A DNA stretch of 64,000 nucleotides from Fistularia commersonii (taxonomy: Eukaryota; Chordata; Actinopteri; Syngnathiformes; Fistulariidae). Shown here piece after piece: positions 12,119-24,816 of the stretch. The stretch covers positions 14,795,001 to 14,859,000 of the forward strand of contig JBBMNZ010000007.1 of the NCBI GenBank assembly GCA_037954325.1, given 5' to 3'. The notes under the pieces were generated by a model that searched no databases, was not told the origin of the DNA, and saw only the letters and a program-made list of their open reading frames with translations. Made by a program: the position numbers and the translations under genes. The stretch's first letter is position 1; the number at the start of each line of letters is the position of its first letter.

Positions 12119-12964
12119 GGCTGTGTGCAGCTCAGCACACCGATCCACACGCATGACGCTCTCTGGACGCTTGGATTCCCTTCGCACGGCGACACGCCTT
12201 TAATTCCCTGCAGGACAGCGCAAGAGGACAGCCTTGTTGTCTTTTCACAGCACGCTGCAGGGCAGTGGGAGCTCAGCAAGCAAAATAATAAAGGGGGATA
12301 ACCTTACCATACACTTGAGCGATGTTCCGTGGGTTTCTCTCTTCCTCGCGTCTGAGCATCAGGCTTCTCCACACTCAAACACGGGACTAATGGAGGGATG
12401 CAACGATGTTACTCTTTGCTTATCATGCTTGAATCACAGCTCCATTTATCCTTTTGTGTCAGAGACCATATTGTCTTTGTCTGTCAGCGCTGCCAGATCA
12501 ACTGTGGGGTAGCGTGGCAGACAGGGACCCCTCCTCCACCTCCCTCTCCCTCGTCTGTTCCCCTGGCTTCTCAGCAGCCCCAGTTTTCTTATCTCTTTTC
12601 ACCTCTCTTAAGCTACCCTCCCCTCTCGGTTAAGCTCCGACTTTCTTGCTCGCTACGACCGGCCTCTCTCTGTTTGTTCAAAGTCATTTGTCTGCCATTC
12701 AATCCGGGCAGCCTGCTACATGATCTCCTGGATCTACTCGCGGCTCTTCTGCTACCTCACCATTCCGATGCGCTTTCAGATTTCCGTCTCAGCGATAGTA
12801 GGATGCCTCTTCATGAGAACTGAGCCTCAGTCAGACCCTTTGAAACTCCTCTTCCCCTCCCTTGTCCTGATCTCCTGCCCTCTGACCTCTCCCCTTGTCC
12901 ACCCTCTCCTGTATGCCCCCACCCTAAACTTCTTTAACCCTTAACTCATTTCATCCCCTTGACC
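12119..12964 (+). promoter_or_regulatory. lrrc38: Probable lrrc38 promoter and 5' leader
   Basis: The approximately 100 bases from 12121 contain nine CpG dinucleotides, while the flanks are almost free of CpG. No clear TATA box is visible, which fits a CpG-type start region. Downstream, 12530-12960 is strongly C/T-rich and leads into the start codon at 12965, as a 5' leader often does. A CRE-like TGACATCA lies just upstream at 12019-12026. A REST right-half-like GGACAGCGC lies at 12213-12221. The exact transcription start cannot be placed from sequence, and an unseen upstream non-coding exon is possible. Confidence 0.5.
12720..12944 (+). CDS. Upstream ORF in the lrrc38 leader (74 codons)
   Basis: An ATG at 12720 opens a 74-codon frame that closes with TAA at 12942-12944, 20 bases before the lrrc38 start codon. 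The predicted peptide begins MISWIYSRLFCYL, is hydrophobic for its first 30 or so residues, then becomes Pro/Leu/Ser-rich because the DNA is C/T-rich. The start context is weak (T at -3). I do not recognise the peptide. It most likely acts, if at all, as a translational brake on lrrc38; it may simply be chance openness of a pyrimidine-rich leader. Confidence 0.3.
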   Translation: MISWIYSRLFCYLTIPMRFQISVSAIVGCLFMRTEPQSDPLKLLFPSLVLISCPLTSPLVHPLLYAPTLNFFNP

Positions 12965-13592
12965 ATGTTGCCATGTGTCTTGTGGCTCCAGCTTATCCTC
13001 ATCTTTCTGACCTCCGTCTTGTGGACCCTGGGGGAAAACTGCCCAGCAACCTGTCTATGCCCAGATCCTCACACTGTGGACTGCAGTGGCAGGGGACTGA
13101 CCCGTCTACCCGATGAGATCCCCTTGGACGTGCGCAGGCTTTTGCTAGCTGACAACTGGATACCCCGCATCCCGTCAGACTTCCTGGTTCTGTATAGTGA
13201 CTTGGTCTACCTTGACCTCAGAAACAACTCCCTCTCCCACATAGAACCAGGGACACTCAGCACGTCTTCCAGGCTGGTCTTCCTGGACCTAGGCAGCAAC
13301 AATTTGACTGAAATCCCAAAAGGGACATTTGGGGAGTCCCGGAGCCTGATCAAACTACGCCTCGGTAACAACCCATATCTGAGCATGGTTAGCGAGGATG
13401 CTTTCCTGGGCCTCACCTCGCTAAGGGAACTAGAACTGGAGCGTAATGCACTATCTACCCTAAAGGTGGGGGCACTGAGTCAGTTGCCCTCCCTGCGGGT
13501 GGTGAGGCTAGAGGGCAACCCCTGGGTGTGCAACTGCAACTTTGCCAACCTGTTTGCGTGGCTAATAGAGAACAGTCACAAGCTTCCAAACG
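12965..13592 (+). CDS. lrrc38: lrrc38 exon 1: BK channel gamma-4 subunit, signal peptide and LRR ectodomain
   Basis: The family member LRRC38 is a single-pass membrane protein that associates with BK (KCNMA1) potassium channels and shifts their voltage dependence. This exon encodes residues 1-209 plus one base of codon 210. The ATG at 12965 has A at -3 and is followed directly by a hydrophobic signal peptide (about residues 1-23). An LRRNT cap has cysteines 26, 30, 32 and 40; the CPDPHTVDC stretch is characteristic of LRRC38. About five to six leucine-rich repeats span residues 55-183. The LRRCT cap begins NPWVCNC (Cys189, Cys191) and its remaining cysteines lie in exon 2. Possible N-glycosylation sites are Asn87 and Asn113. 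Frame and splicing agree: the donor is CG|GTAGGT at 13592/13593, phase 1. The whole protein is 291 residues; I recall human LRRC38 as about 294. LRRC26, LRRC52 and LRRC55 fit less well, because residues around DLVYLDLRNNSL and the KLP-G junction are LRRC38-like. Which teleost duplicate (a or b) this is cannot be told here. Confidence 0.95.
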
Positions 13593-16500
13593 GTAGGTGA
13601 CAAAATCACATTTGCTTTTCATGTGTATGACTTGAGCAGAACTGAGCACAACAAACGTTTAGGCCAATGCATCACTATAACACTGCTGCGGTCTATTTAT
13701 ATTTTCTATGTAGGAGAGGGAACCCCCTCCCTCGTTCTAATTTAGTCCCGTTCTCCCTCCACCCCCATTGTGTGAGACTGTATTTGTAACGTGACATGAT
13801 AGAAACACAAATTCAGATACAAATTCAGATTGGTCCTGTAACTCAAAGCATAGCACCGCTGTGTACAATTTAGTACAAAAAACATGTCGGGTTTATGAGA
13901 AGAATTTTAGTTTTCATTTTTTTTTCATAAAAATCAGGTATTCATGTTGATGTATGTCAAATCAATCAATTTGTTGCATGTATTTCTATAGTCGTTACGC
14001 AACAGATGGCATTTGTGAGATTGTTGAATTCAGAAATGTTACTCTTATTTGGTTTAGATGAGAAATGCACATCTTTCCACATTTAATGTATAACCTATCA
14101 CCATGCTCCTACAGTATTTTGGAGGATGGGTTAGGTAACAGAGATGAAGTTTTAGTGTGTGTAGGTGTGTGTGGATGTATTTATTTGTGTGCCCATGAGT
14201 TCAGATGCATGTTCATATCTAGGAAAAAATATAAGATGATGATCACGAGGGTTTGGGTATTTTTCATCAACAGAAGGATCATCTTATATAAAGACACTCG
14301 GTCTCAACTGGAAAAGGGCTGTGATAATTCACACTTGTAAACATCTCATTTGAAAATTCTGCATCGTCATGACATAATTCAGTAATTTGGACTTTAATAT
14401 CAGCAGCTCCTGTCAGAAGCATTGTGTTTTTGTTGTTGTCATGTATTAACAGAGAAGGATTAGTGACTTTACTAGTGGCTTTAATAATAGAGAGGAATGG
14501 GATTTTGCAACTGCAGGCCAGCACATGGGAGCCAACGAGGTAAAAATAAACAGATCTGACATTTCAGCCTCGCATGACTAGTAGCTCGTGCTGTTATTGT
14601 ATTTAGATCAAGTTAGTATTTCACACATTATGTTATTTCAGTTTACTCGTAGAATTGAAGGTGAAAACGGCTGTTTATACAGCAGAACATATTGTTTTAA
14701 ATATGTTTTAAATAAAGTAGCATGAAATACAGGGATGTGATAAAAAGAATAGTTTTTATGTGAAGGCAGAATTTTAGCTGACCAAACACGCCATATGTGA
14801 ACAGAAATTGGGTCAGGTGTAAAACCATTTCAAATGCTCAACCACTGATTCAGTGTAATTGTCAACCACGTCTATCTACTACACTGCTCCTTTTTTCATG
14901 CAAATGACAGACATTGTTTCACTGACAAAATTAAAACACACCATCTAACATCTAGACTGGACACATTTGACAAAACAGAAGCTAAACACAGCACAACTAT
15001 GCCTGACAGATTACCGTCAATACAATAATATTCCCACTGAGACTCCATTAATTCAGTACCACTATAGACACTGTTGTATAGAGAAGGTTTTTTTCAGACG
15101 AAGAAAATCCCTAGTGTCTTCATGCAAGAGAAAGATAAAAATTCACCCTCTAATAGGGAAGTACAGCAAAATGCTGAGTCCGTACATTTAGGTCATTGTG
15201 TTCACTCCCTTCTAGTCCTTCACAGCATATGCCCCAAAAACTAAACAGACATTGGATCTTTGAGGGAAAAAAGTTGATAAACTGGCAACAATACCTAATT
15301 CCCCCCAGTGAGAGGCTGCAAATGCATTAATCAGGGTTTCTAAGTGTTGTCAACTGCGAGGCATAATAAATTGCATTAGCAGATCTGGCAAGGCAAGCAC
15401 CAACAGCATTGAAGGAGAAGCCAAAAGCTTGGCCAAGCTACTGGCATGGTTGCCAACTGGCCCCAGTATATACACACTCCCAGATTGAGTCAGTAATGTG
15501 TATCTGCCTTCATATGCAGTTCTTATATCCTCATTACAAAGTGTTTGCTTGATGACCCCAGAGATGTGAGAAGCAATGCGGACAATGGTTCTGTCTGCAA
15601 CTACATGGAGACACAGTAAACAAAGTGCCCTAGATTTACATTTAATCATTTTAATTATTTAAAAGATAACAGAATTCAAAATTGGCCTATTAAACGATTC
15701 AATGTGAATCAGATGTCTCCCCCCTACCACATTCAAGTTTTTGAAAATAGTACATAAATGTACCTTGGTTTACAATTTCAGCATCAGAATAGAGGCTTCA
15801 AACTTCAACATAAAGTCCATTCTTGGTGTTTGTGATCTGAAAGAGTGTGTACTTGATCTCATAATTCTCAACAGCTTTTAAAATCAAAGTTTCATTAGAC
15901 AGTGCTGAATTGAGCTCACTTCAATTGTCAACTGTGAAAACAGCCTAATGCGTTCTGTAAAAACGACTCTGATACAACTTGCTGCACAGAGAGTAAATGT
16001 ACAATATCTACTGGAATGTGGACTCGTAGAAAAAGGAAGAGTGTCTGATATGTTTATTTGTTTCTTGATCTTTTTGATCCAGAATTGGTGTTTTAAAATC
16101 AACTGAGCTTCAGAGGTAGATACTGATGCTCCTCCCAATCCATTGGAAGTAAGAGTTACTTTAAAATACAAAAATTCAAAAGTAAAGAGTTTTCTTTTGC
16201 ACTCTCAGCAATGCATGGGTTCAAATGTTTTAGTGTCTGGTTTCTGAAAATGCAATCCCCATCCCTCTGTGAATGACATTCAGACAGAAGCTGGAAATGG
16301 CTGAGAATCAGTCTGATACTGGAGAAACAGAGAAATTGAACAATTGGTTTTACTCTACTGCCATGGTCAAAGTCGCAATTTTCATCCTGTTGAATGCAAT
16401 AGCTCACTAAACCATCTAAGGCCATTGATTGGGTAGCACAATTAGTCAGTGGGGTTGCATTTGGGTCACTGGTCATCTCTTTGTTGGCAGTTCTTACAAA

Positions 16501-19500
16501 TTAATACATTTCAGATATCTCTTATTCGTTAAACAATAGTTCAGCCCCCCCAGATCTGCAGCTGCTGTCCTATCTGGCAATGTTTGTGATTTTCAAAATA
16601 AGAGAGTTCTTATCACAAGCCTTAGGGGCAGCTAACCTTGATTTTTTGTAGATTTCATATTTTTGAAATCAAAACATGACGTGAGGGTTTTGAACGCTCC
16701 TGTTGACAAACAGGGCATAGTGGATTATAGAGCTGCATATTCACAAGGGCTAGTGCAATCATACAGACGGACCTAATTAACATAATGACTGAGCTCTCAA
16801 TCGCAGAAAATGTGTTGACCTATTCTCTGTAACGCCATATTGGAAGTGGCTGCACAATAACAGATGGACACTCATTAGTGAATGAGGTTGATTTGATAAG
16901 CTTTTCAATATGCATCGACTCAGACAGCCATCATCAGTGTAGGCGTATCAACACTGTATTTCATTGATCAAAAAATGTGAAAGTCATTTACAGAGGGAGA
17001 AATGACTCCTTGAATAGTGCCCTTTGTGTCAGATTGGCCGCTGCATCATATCTATCTCATCATGATCTAAATCGGTCACATATCTTAAGAGTTTAAATAA
17101 AGAAAATGGCTTTTATTATGCATATTTGAAGTTCTTACAGAGAAGGATAGAGCTATATTTGTAGATTCACTCTTTTGATACTTTTTGAACCTGAATGTTG
17201 CTATTTGTAGCAGCATTAGTACATCTTCTTTAACAGAAGTAAGGCATCACTTTCTGCAAATGGCTTCTGTCCTGGGTTACAAATGATCCGTACGAGCAAT
17301 TAAATTCATAAAGTAACCAGGCGATAAAACATTGTTAAGAATGATTGTCGAGCTGTTAAAGCAGACCTTGGAACCACGGGCCCATAAAGAAGTTACTGAG
17401 GTTAAAGATCATTTATTACCTGGTACAGATGCAGTTGTTGAAAGAAACATCAGGTCAGCTAGTTGCTCACTTGCAACATTAAGTCTTGTGAGGCCAAGAT
17501 CTTTCCAGGAATTATAAGATACAGCACTGGCAGGTTTAAATAAATATCAAGACCCTTTTTAAAAAAGTCGTTAATGAATAATGATGAGAAAACACTGCTA
17601 TTTTAGACAAGCACGAGATATCTCGCAGAGGTGACCCGTATAATGTAGCAGCTGACGAACCCTTACTGTAAAACCCAATTCCCATTCCATTTTTCACATC
17701 TTGATTTCCCCTGTGATTTAGAGTTCACAAATCAGCACGCGTGTCTGTTTGCATAACTTTTATTACTGCTGGTCAGTGTGTGATGCGTGGGTGGCTGATG
17801 CTAAAAATTCAGGGCTTTTTTGGAGAGGAAAAACAGACACCTTCCATACTGCCTTTCATTTTTCTTTAAATTTATATAGCACACATCAATTGTATCTTTT
17901 TCACAGTCTCATTACCCTGAATTCCTTTTCTGCAGAAACAGTGCCTATTTATCGATTAGGATTTTTTTGTGATTGCCGGGGAAAAAAAATCCTATCGGAG
18001 GATGAAATGATGAGCCGTTAAGATGCGAAAAGTCCCTCGGAATTTCTGTTTATTTTGGACAATTCCATAGGCAGAATACTCATGAGTGGGGATGTCAGAA
18101 TTCACCTCCCATCATATAACGTTGCTGGGTTTTTAACAATCGGTCTCTTTCAGACAACTATGTGTGCAAGAGACTGATAAGTAAGGGCCATGTATTAACA
18201 TCACATATACCAAAAGGGTCTAACCCCATCTTCACACCCAACTTGTATCCATTTTTACCCTAGACCACAAATCATTACGTTTCCCTGGTATTGTTTTTAT
18301 TATTTTTTGATAAACGAGCATGACTCAGCAATCATACTGCACAACAGAGGTCAGTAATGCAGGTCTCTTAAAGAAGCTCACATTTTGTGCTTACAGTGGT
18401 CAGGATATAAAATCCTTACTTCATTCGCATACAATGACAGGTGTCTATTGTTTGATATGGTCAATCCCAGGTAAATGTTATCTTTGGCTGCCAAGCAAAA
18501 CTTTGAAGCAGGACATAGTTGTTTCCCCTTTGAGTCCAATTTCAAGCAAATGCTATCCTTACCATCTGGTTTTCAAGCCTTAAACCAAATATTTTTTGCC
18601 TGTTTGTTCAATTAAATCAGTTCTCAAGTGTTATTCTCAAGCGTTATTACAAAAATATCTTTTTCATGAGTAAAATTCGCAAAAGTTTTTCAGTAAATCA
18701 TAATAAGTTATTTACCAAACATTAGTTCCAGTGGTTATGCTGTGTATCAGCATTGTTTTTCTTGCTGATAAATCAGAGCGAGAGCAATCTAGGTCAACAT
18801 TTCCTAAACCCTGGTCTTTCACTTTTCTTTTTTTTTCATGAAAAGTTCTGCTGCTATTTTGATTAAAGCTACATTTTCTATTTATCCTTCAAATTAAGTC
18901 TGACTTTATTCAAACTTAAATTCTAAGTCACGATTTTTCTCCAACCAAAGAGATTTGTTTTTGCAGTACCATTAACTATTAATATGAAGCATCAGATCTT
19001 AGAATACCTATTAGCCCAGGGACCACATTTTGAAAATTGCTGACACCATGTCTGCAACTTTCTAAAAAAATGGTTTGGGGCTGAATGACTTAGGTGAGTT
19101 ACTGCAATCAATTCCAGTTTTCCCGAGAGACCACAACAACACCTTGATGTCTTTCCTTTCCCTGTGTGAATATGCATTAGTGTAACAGTGCTGTGATAGT
19201 GCTCTAAAAAGTCATCATACTGGAAATGTGTTCACTGAATGTAGTCCATTTTCCATTAAAATGTTGTTCCTCCACATAATTTAGTGCTGACATTATGCTA
19301 ATATACTTTATTTCTATGAGGTAGGTTATTATATTCGAGGAAAAGAGCGAGGTACAATCAGCTGCATGGGAACAAGAGAGTTTTCTCGAGAGACCATACT
19401 TATCTTGTACTGGATGTATTTATTTGGTTTCATTTATGGTTGCTTTTTAATCTTTTTAAATTCACCAATAAGGTTAATAAATGTTTTAATAGTGGGATGA

Positions 19501-21074
19501 GTGTAAACATGATCCACTGCTGTCCCCAGTGCTCTTGGGTTAAAGATGAACAAAGCCCATGTATAATTCAAAGTGACACAGTTCTATGGCACATTGGTCA
19601 GGGTAATTGGAGCCAGAGTTGCCTTTGGGGCAGGGCAGGCTAGCTCCCATGGGAAACGGACGCTGAGGCCAACCATGGCATTGCTATCAATGGTAAACAC
19701 GGTCTGAGCAGTTTCCCTACAAGAGTCGCAGTTCATATTACAAGGCCACAAAGTCGCAATTTTTTTTTCCACGGCGTATCCCGCTGCTCAGCGGGGACCT
19801 GTTACTGCACAGCACAATCAGCTCTGAAAATATGATGCTATCGATCGCACATGCAAGTTAGTCTGCTGCCCAACATGCTGCTGCTCCCTATCTCTGCTCC
19901 TCAGGGGTACAAGAAGAGAAGAAAAAAATCTATTTCATTAACGCAAGCTGACAGCTTCCTTTTTTATCTCGGCCTAATTCCATGTTTATTTAAAGTTGGG
20001 AGTGTGAAAAAGGTGGACAGAATTACACTGTGTGTTGGCAAACCAAAAATGGATGATGTTAACAGTAAGCTTTTTGTTCCATTCCTGTGTCTAGTAATAG
20101 GTTTGTATTAACCAGCATAGGATGGAGAGTGAGATGCCTTTTTTAAACTTTTTTTTTTCAAATCCTCTTAAATTTTCTGGGAAAAGATAGTGGTTATAGT
20201 CCCGGATCATGACACATTTTAGATGTGTGATGGAGATGCTACTGAGTCTTCATGCAGAAGGAATCCCAGCAGAATGATTCATACTCAACTCATAATCACT
20301 TGTCATGTTGTGTGCTCATTTAACACATTGTCTCCTCCACTCCCTTCTTTGGCCCCTATCCTCCGCTATGAATCTTTCATAGGCTTCCTTCAGATTTCCT
20401 CTCCTCGTGATTGCAACCCAACAATTCTTCAGCCTCTGTAATAATGTCTGCCAGATTCTCATTACGTTTGCTCGGTACTGAAAAATGGAGTGTCACATTT
20501 GACTCTCACCCTCCCCCACCGGGCTCCATCAAAGTTTGCAGCCAGTGACTGAATTTTTTGCACTTAGATCGTTCAGTTCTGTGTTCATCTGAACATGAGG
20601 TTTATTTTTAAAACAAAGAGCAAAGCTACCAGCTTGAAGTCTGTTCAGTTGCTGCTTTTTGTTTGACAAACACTTTGAAACACCCATCACTTCCATAAAA
20701 AAGAAAATCTTTTCAGACATGCAGAGGAAGTAGCGACTTTTTGAGTTGCAGCAGTTTTTAGTCTTCAGGCACAAGTACTTTAAAATGAATCTATTGACTG
20801 TTTCTTGTCATTCTTTTATTGTCATTTTAGCAAGCTTGGCTAAAATGACTCATGAAATTGGTCTGGCCAGGCATCCAAAAGTTGTCTACTAGCTGTGCTA
20901 CACAGATCTGTGTAGATTTGTTGCTCCGAGAAGATTCAAACCATGTCCCCTGTATACAATATGGACTCCACTTATGCTGGGCTTACATCACCTTGCGGTT
21001 TCAAAGTTCTTTACTCTGGATTACATTCGCTCATTCATGAGTTATCAAGCAAGGTGATAATCAGACTACTGGAA

Positions 21075-21195
21075 GCAACTGGGAGTTCAGGTCTTGTCCA
21101 AGGGCAATTTGGCACGTAAACAGGAGCAGCCAGTAATCAAACCATCAACTGTCTGATTGGAGAGACGCTGACTCCACCAACCAAGCCTCAGCCCA
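21075..21195 (-). mobile_element. tRNA-derived SINE, minus strand
   Basis: On the minus strand the unit begins GGGCTGAGGCTTGGTTGGTGG (A-box region), runs through CTCCAATCAGACAG, has a B-box-like GGTTTGATTA (21134-21143), then CTGGCTGCTCCTG and CTTGGACAAG. The order matches a common fish SINE whose head reads as a tRNA-like gene followed by a short linker ending in CCTTGGGCAAG. Divergence is moderate. The 3' part beyond 21075 is not clear. Confidence 0.65.
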
Positions 21196-21717
21196 CTTCC
21201 TTTTACTGTATATTAACATAAACACGGATTTTCAGCTTGTGGAAACCGACAAGCTGGCAGGGGCAGTTACGTTGTCACATTTCCAAGAAAAACTCCCCAT
21301 TTGTAATGGGCAGAGAGCTTAAGAAGTTGTGATGAAGAAGTTGTGGCAGGTGAGCAGATTTTGTTTCCCTGGTTTTGAGCAGCGAGGCAACTAATTTAAT
21401 AGCTGATAAATAGCTTTCTAAAATTTGAAACTGTTCCATAACCTTACAGAAAGTGCTAAATTTAACTGAAAATCCAAATCCAGATTATTTCCCAACCAAT
21501 TGGGTGTGAACAGAAACCTTAAAGGGATCCCCGGTTACCAAGACATTATTGTCCTAGTTGATCTATATTTGTACTAGCAGCATAAAAACAATAATAAAAT
21601 CTCTCATCATATCTCAGTTTGTATTAAATTGGAAAATTAACTTTGCACTCATAGGCCGGCATTATTGTTTACGTCACAACACTGCCTGAGCTGTGACATC
21701 ACAAGGTTGACCATACC

Positions 21718-21895
21718 GTCTTCTTCTTCTCTTTCGGCTTTTCCCTTAAGGGGTCGGCCATAGTGAATCAACTTTCTCCATCTAACCCTATTCTCCTCCT
21801 CTCTCACGCCAACTACCTTCATATCCTATCTCACTACGTTCATAAATCTTCTCTTTGGTCTTCCTCGAGACCTCTTGCCTGGCAGCTCCAATTCC
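21718..21895 (-). mobile_element. Short 3' fragment of the same LINE family
   Basis: Read on the minus strand this 180-base piece encodes ELELPGKRSRGRPKRRFMNVV and later MKVVGVREEE, then a terminal stretch and AAGGGAAAAGCCGAAAG followed by an AAG-rich tail. Both the peptide and the tail match the end of the 9478-10142 copy, in opposite orientation. A stop interrupts the frame after MNVVR. It lies in the lrrc38 intron and is strongly 5'-truncated. Confidence 0.85.
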
Positions 21896-24727
21896 GTACC
21901 TAGTGAAAGTTAACGCTAGCGAGAAGGCCGAAGTTAGCAGGAGCAACCTCTTTACATCATCAGCCCAGCTTGTATTGGGCCTGTAAAGCAATAGATGTGC
22001 CCCTGGGTAAAAATATGTGTGATATATTGCGATGTTTAAACAAATAACAATTCTTTGTGCTTGTCAAACAACACATTCTAGTATGAGACAAACAGTACAG
22101 CATATTTATGCCTATTCGGAGGGGTTCCCTTTAACTTGAAGTGCCTTGAATTGTAACACGTGAAGGAAACTGTCTGCAAAGTATGCTGCTCAAGTTCCTA
22201 AAGGCTGCTTAAGTTTACTGATCTATCAGGAGACAAAAATGGTGCAGGGATGATGATGATGCAAATGGCCCAACATGCCTCAGTGTCGGCTGGTTGGCGT
22301 TGTCTCTTTGACCATCTTAATCAAATCAATTTTGTCTTGTTCGTTCCAGAATATTGAATGTTTACGGTTGTCAACAGTGTAAACATTCCTGTTATGACTC
22401 TTTAACGGAAAAATGTTTTCCTAATACATCTGAAAACATTTTGGCTCTTGTGGTCTGTATGGAAATTATTGACTTTATGTGTGTTCAGAAGGAAGGACAA
22501 AACTGTGCTTCAACGCTCTTGTACTCTTGTACTTGAGGTTCCGAGTTGTAGATGGGCTTGCAGATCCATGACTCTGGTGATTTTCTCCTGTGTTTCTGGT
22601 GCAGAAATCAATCTGAACAAAGTGTGTGGTGTTGAAGCAGGGATGAGACTATCGCTCTGGCACAGGAAGGTAGATCAATCACGACTGAGAAGGGAGATTG
22701 CCTATCCCTACAGCAAGCTGTAATCCTAAATGTAATCCATCAAATGTCCTTGCTTGGGATTTGTGTGTGCTTATAGGCACGATACATACATGATTTGCAG
22801 TCTTCTGGACCTTACCAAGAGTTGGAAATATCTGCAGGAACACCACCCTAATATGTCCCTTTTCCAAATCTGCCTCCATTGCAATGCTTGCTCAGGAATT
22901 GATGCAAGATGTAACATGTAACCCATGGAAAGTATTACTCAACATTAAGCCCCATCCAACAGGTTTTCTGTGGTGCTAAGGAATAACTTCCCTGACCAAA
23001 GTGCTTATTCCTCCCATGAAAATTTCCCTGAAATACCCCCTACAGTCCCCTGCAGCCAGAAAACCCATAAATGTGCAAGTGACCATATAATAGCCCACAA
23101 ATTCTCATGGTGCAAAGTGCCTCATACACGTGAAGGACACAGACATGTCATTCTTCAAGCAAGTCACACACTTGGTTGCACACTTTCATATCAGCAAAAT
23201 ATAATGCAAAGTATTGGTATGCCTAAAGTTGCAGTTTTTTGTGATACCTCAGATGTTTGTGTGCGATGACTCACACAAAGGACAGCTCTGTAGCTTGGGT
23301 CATGCTCACATATACCGCTAGTATTTAATTATAACGGTTTTGTGTTTATTTACTGATTGTGATTGTGGAGCTCCACTTGAAAAAGTTTCTCATCTCTAGA
23401 AAGTCTACATCTGTTGTGGATAGAACAAGGATAAACAAGAGATTGATGCTACTCAGTCAGCGATAACAGATAAAATGATGACGGCAGTTTATTTTCCTCA
23501 AAAGTGGTAATAATGGTGTTTTCCAAATCTGCTGGAGCAGATGTTGTGTTGCAGTGTTACTTCTTTTAATTTGCTCAAGAAACATGAGCTATGTATTCAG
23601 ACTCTATCAGTACAGTCTCACATCCACAGCATGAGAGGTGGACTGCTGACGCAGAGGTGAGAACTCATGGGCTCCTTCACGTCTCACAAGGTGTCAAAAA
23701 TTGACCCTGCAGTCACATTAGATCAGAAAGCAGCACAACTCGTGGCCACAAGAGACCTTGTGAAAAACAAGGTCCTGGAAACAGGGCTCTGAAATGGTTT
23801 ATCTCTAAGTCAGCAGCTGACACTAATTACGTCAATGCTTTATGGAGACAAGCGGGTTTCTGCCACTGAAACATTCAGCAAGAGCCTTTTGTCTTAGGAT
23901 GTGATCCTGCGGGCAAGCATTTTGATTTGCTCTGAATCTGAACATATAGACAAAAAAATGCAATCATGCATGTCTGCTGGATTACATGTTTTGCGTCACT
24001 CTAAATACTTTTGCTGACAAATGAGCCGGAGGGTCTTGATTCAGGCAACATTGAAAGATGGTAAACTGTGTTAAGGGGACAGAGCTGGCAAAGAGTTATT
24101 GGGCTAAACATATATCTCTTCATAAATCTTGCAAATTTAAGTGTAATATTTTTATGAGAATACACAAGATAATAATATTTCTGACAGCACATGTAGATTT
24201 TGATAAAATGACCACTTTAAGGAACAACTTCGAATATAACAAGATGTTGTAACTGACTGATTCTGCTCTGATCAGGATAAATGTTATAATCCTATATATC
24301 TCATATGTCATCTGTTGCCTTATGTTCCAAGGGAAAATGTTGCCTACATATGTCATAAGTTTAGCATCTAGAACAGGTGAGACCAGACAAAACTTTCTCA
24401 AAATCTAAGTCTCTGAGGCGGTGGTTACTTTGCCATTAAGTAAGTGCACTGTGAATATAATTATGATCCTTTATATCAGGTGCATACATTTCCCAGTTTA
24501 TTCTCAGTTTTTCACAGTTATTTATAATAATGTGAGCACTTTCTGTCCATCCCTGTTCACTTCTGAATGCTGTATAAGCACATTTGTATTCTTTTACTTT
24601 ATCTTTTATTGGATTTCTGTTGTTTTTTTATGTGATGTTAGTCTCTTTGTCTCACTTTGGCCTCCCTCAAACTGTGTGTACTGATTACGGAGGTGGATAT
24701 GATGTATAAACATTTACACTATCTAAG

Positions 24728-24816
24728 ACCAAGAATATACATACATGTATAAATGCATATGTAAATGTGCTTGTGTATACATGTACATAGATATGTATGT
24801 ATGCACACATAAAGCA
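24728..24816 (+). repeat. ATACATGTAT-type low-complexity tract
   Basis: Repeated variants of ATACATAC, ATGTATAAATGCATATG and TATGTATGTATG within the lrrc38 intron. Confidence 0.75.

Noticed and set aside
12398..12823. 141-codon frame in the lrrc38 leader
   Set aside because: It runs through the C/T-rich leader, is Pro/Leu/Ser-biased, and has no domain; the 12720 frame is the only one noted because of its position next to the start codon.
12959..12964. TTG at 12959 as the lrrc38 start
   Set aside because: The ATG two codons later has A at -3 and begins the signal peptide directly; a non-ATG start is unnecessary.
13593..13600. Single-exon lrrc38 ending at the in-frame TGA after LPNGR
   Set aside because: This stop lies past a strong GTAGGT donor, and ending there would lose two LRRCT cysteines and the membrane helix found in exon 2.
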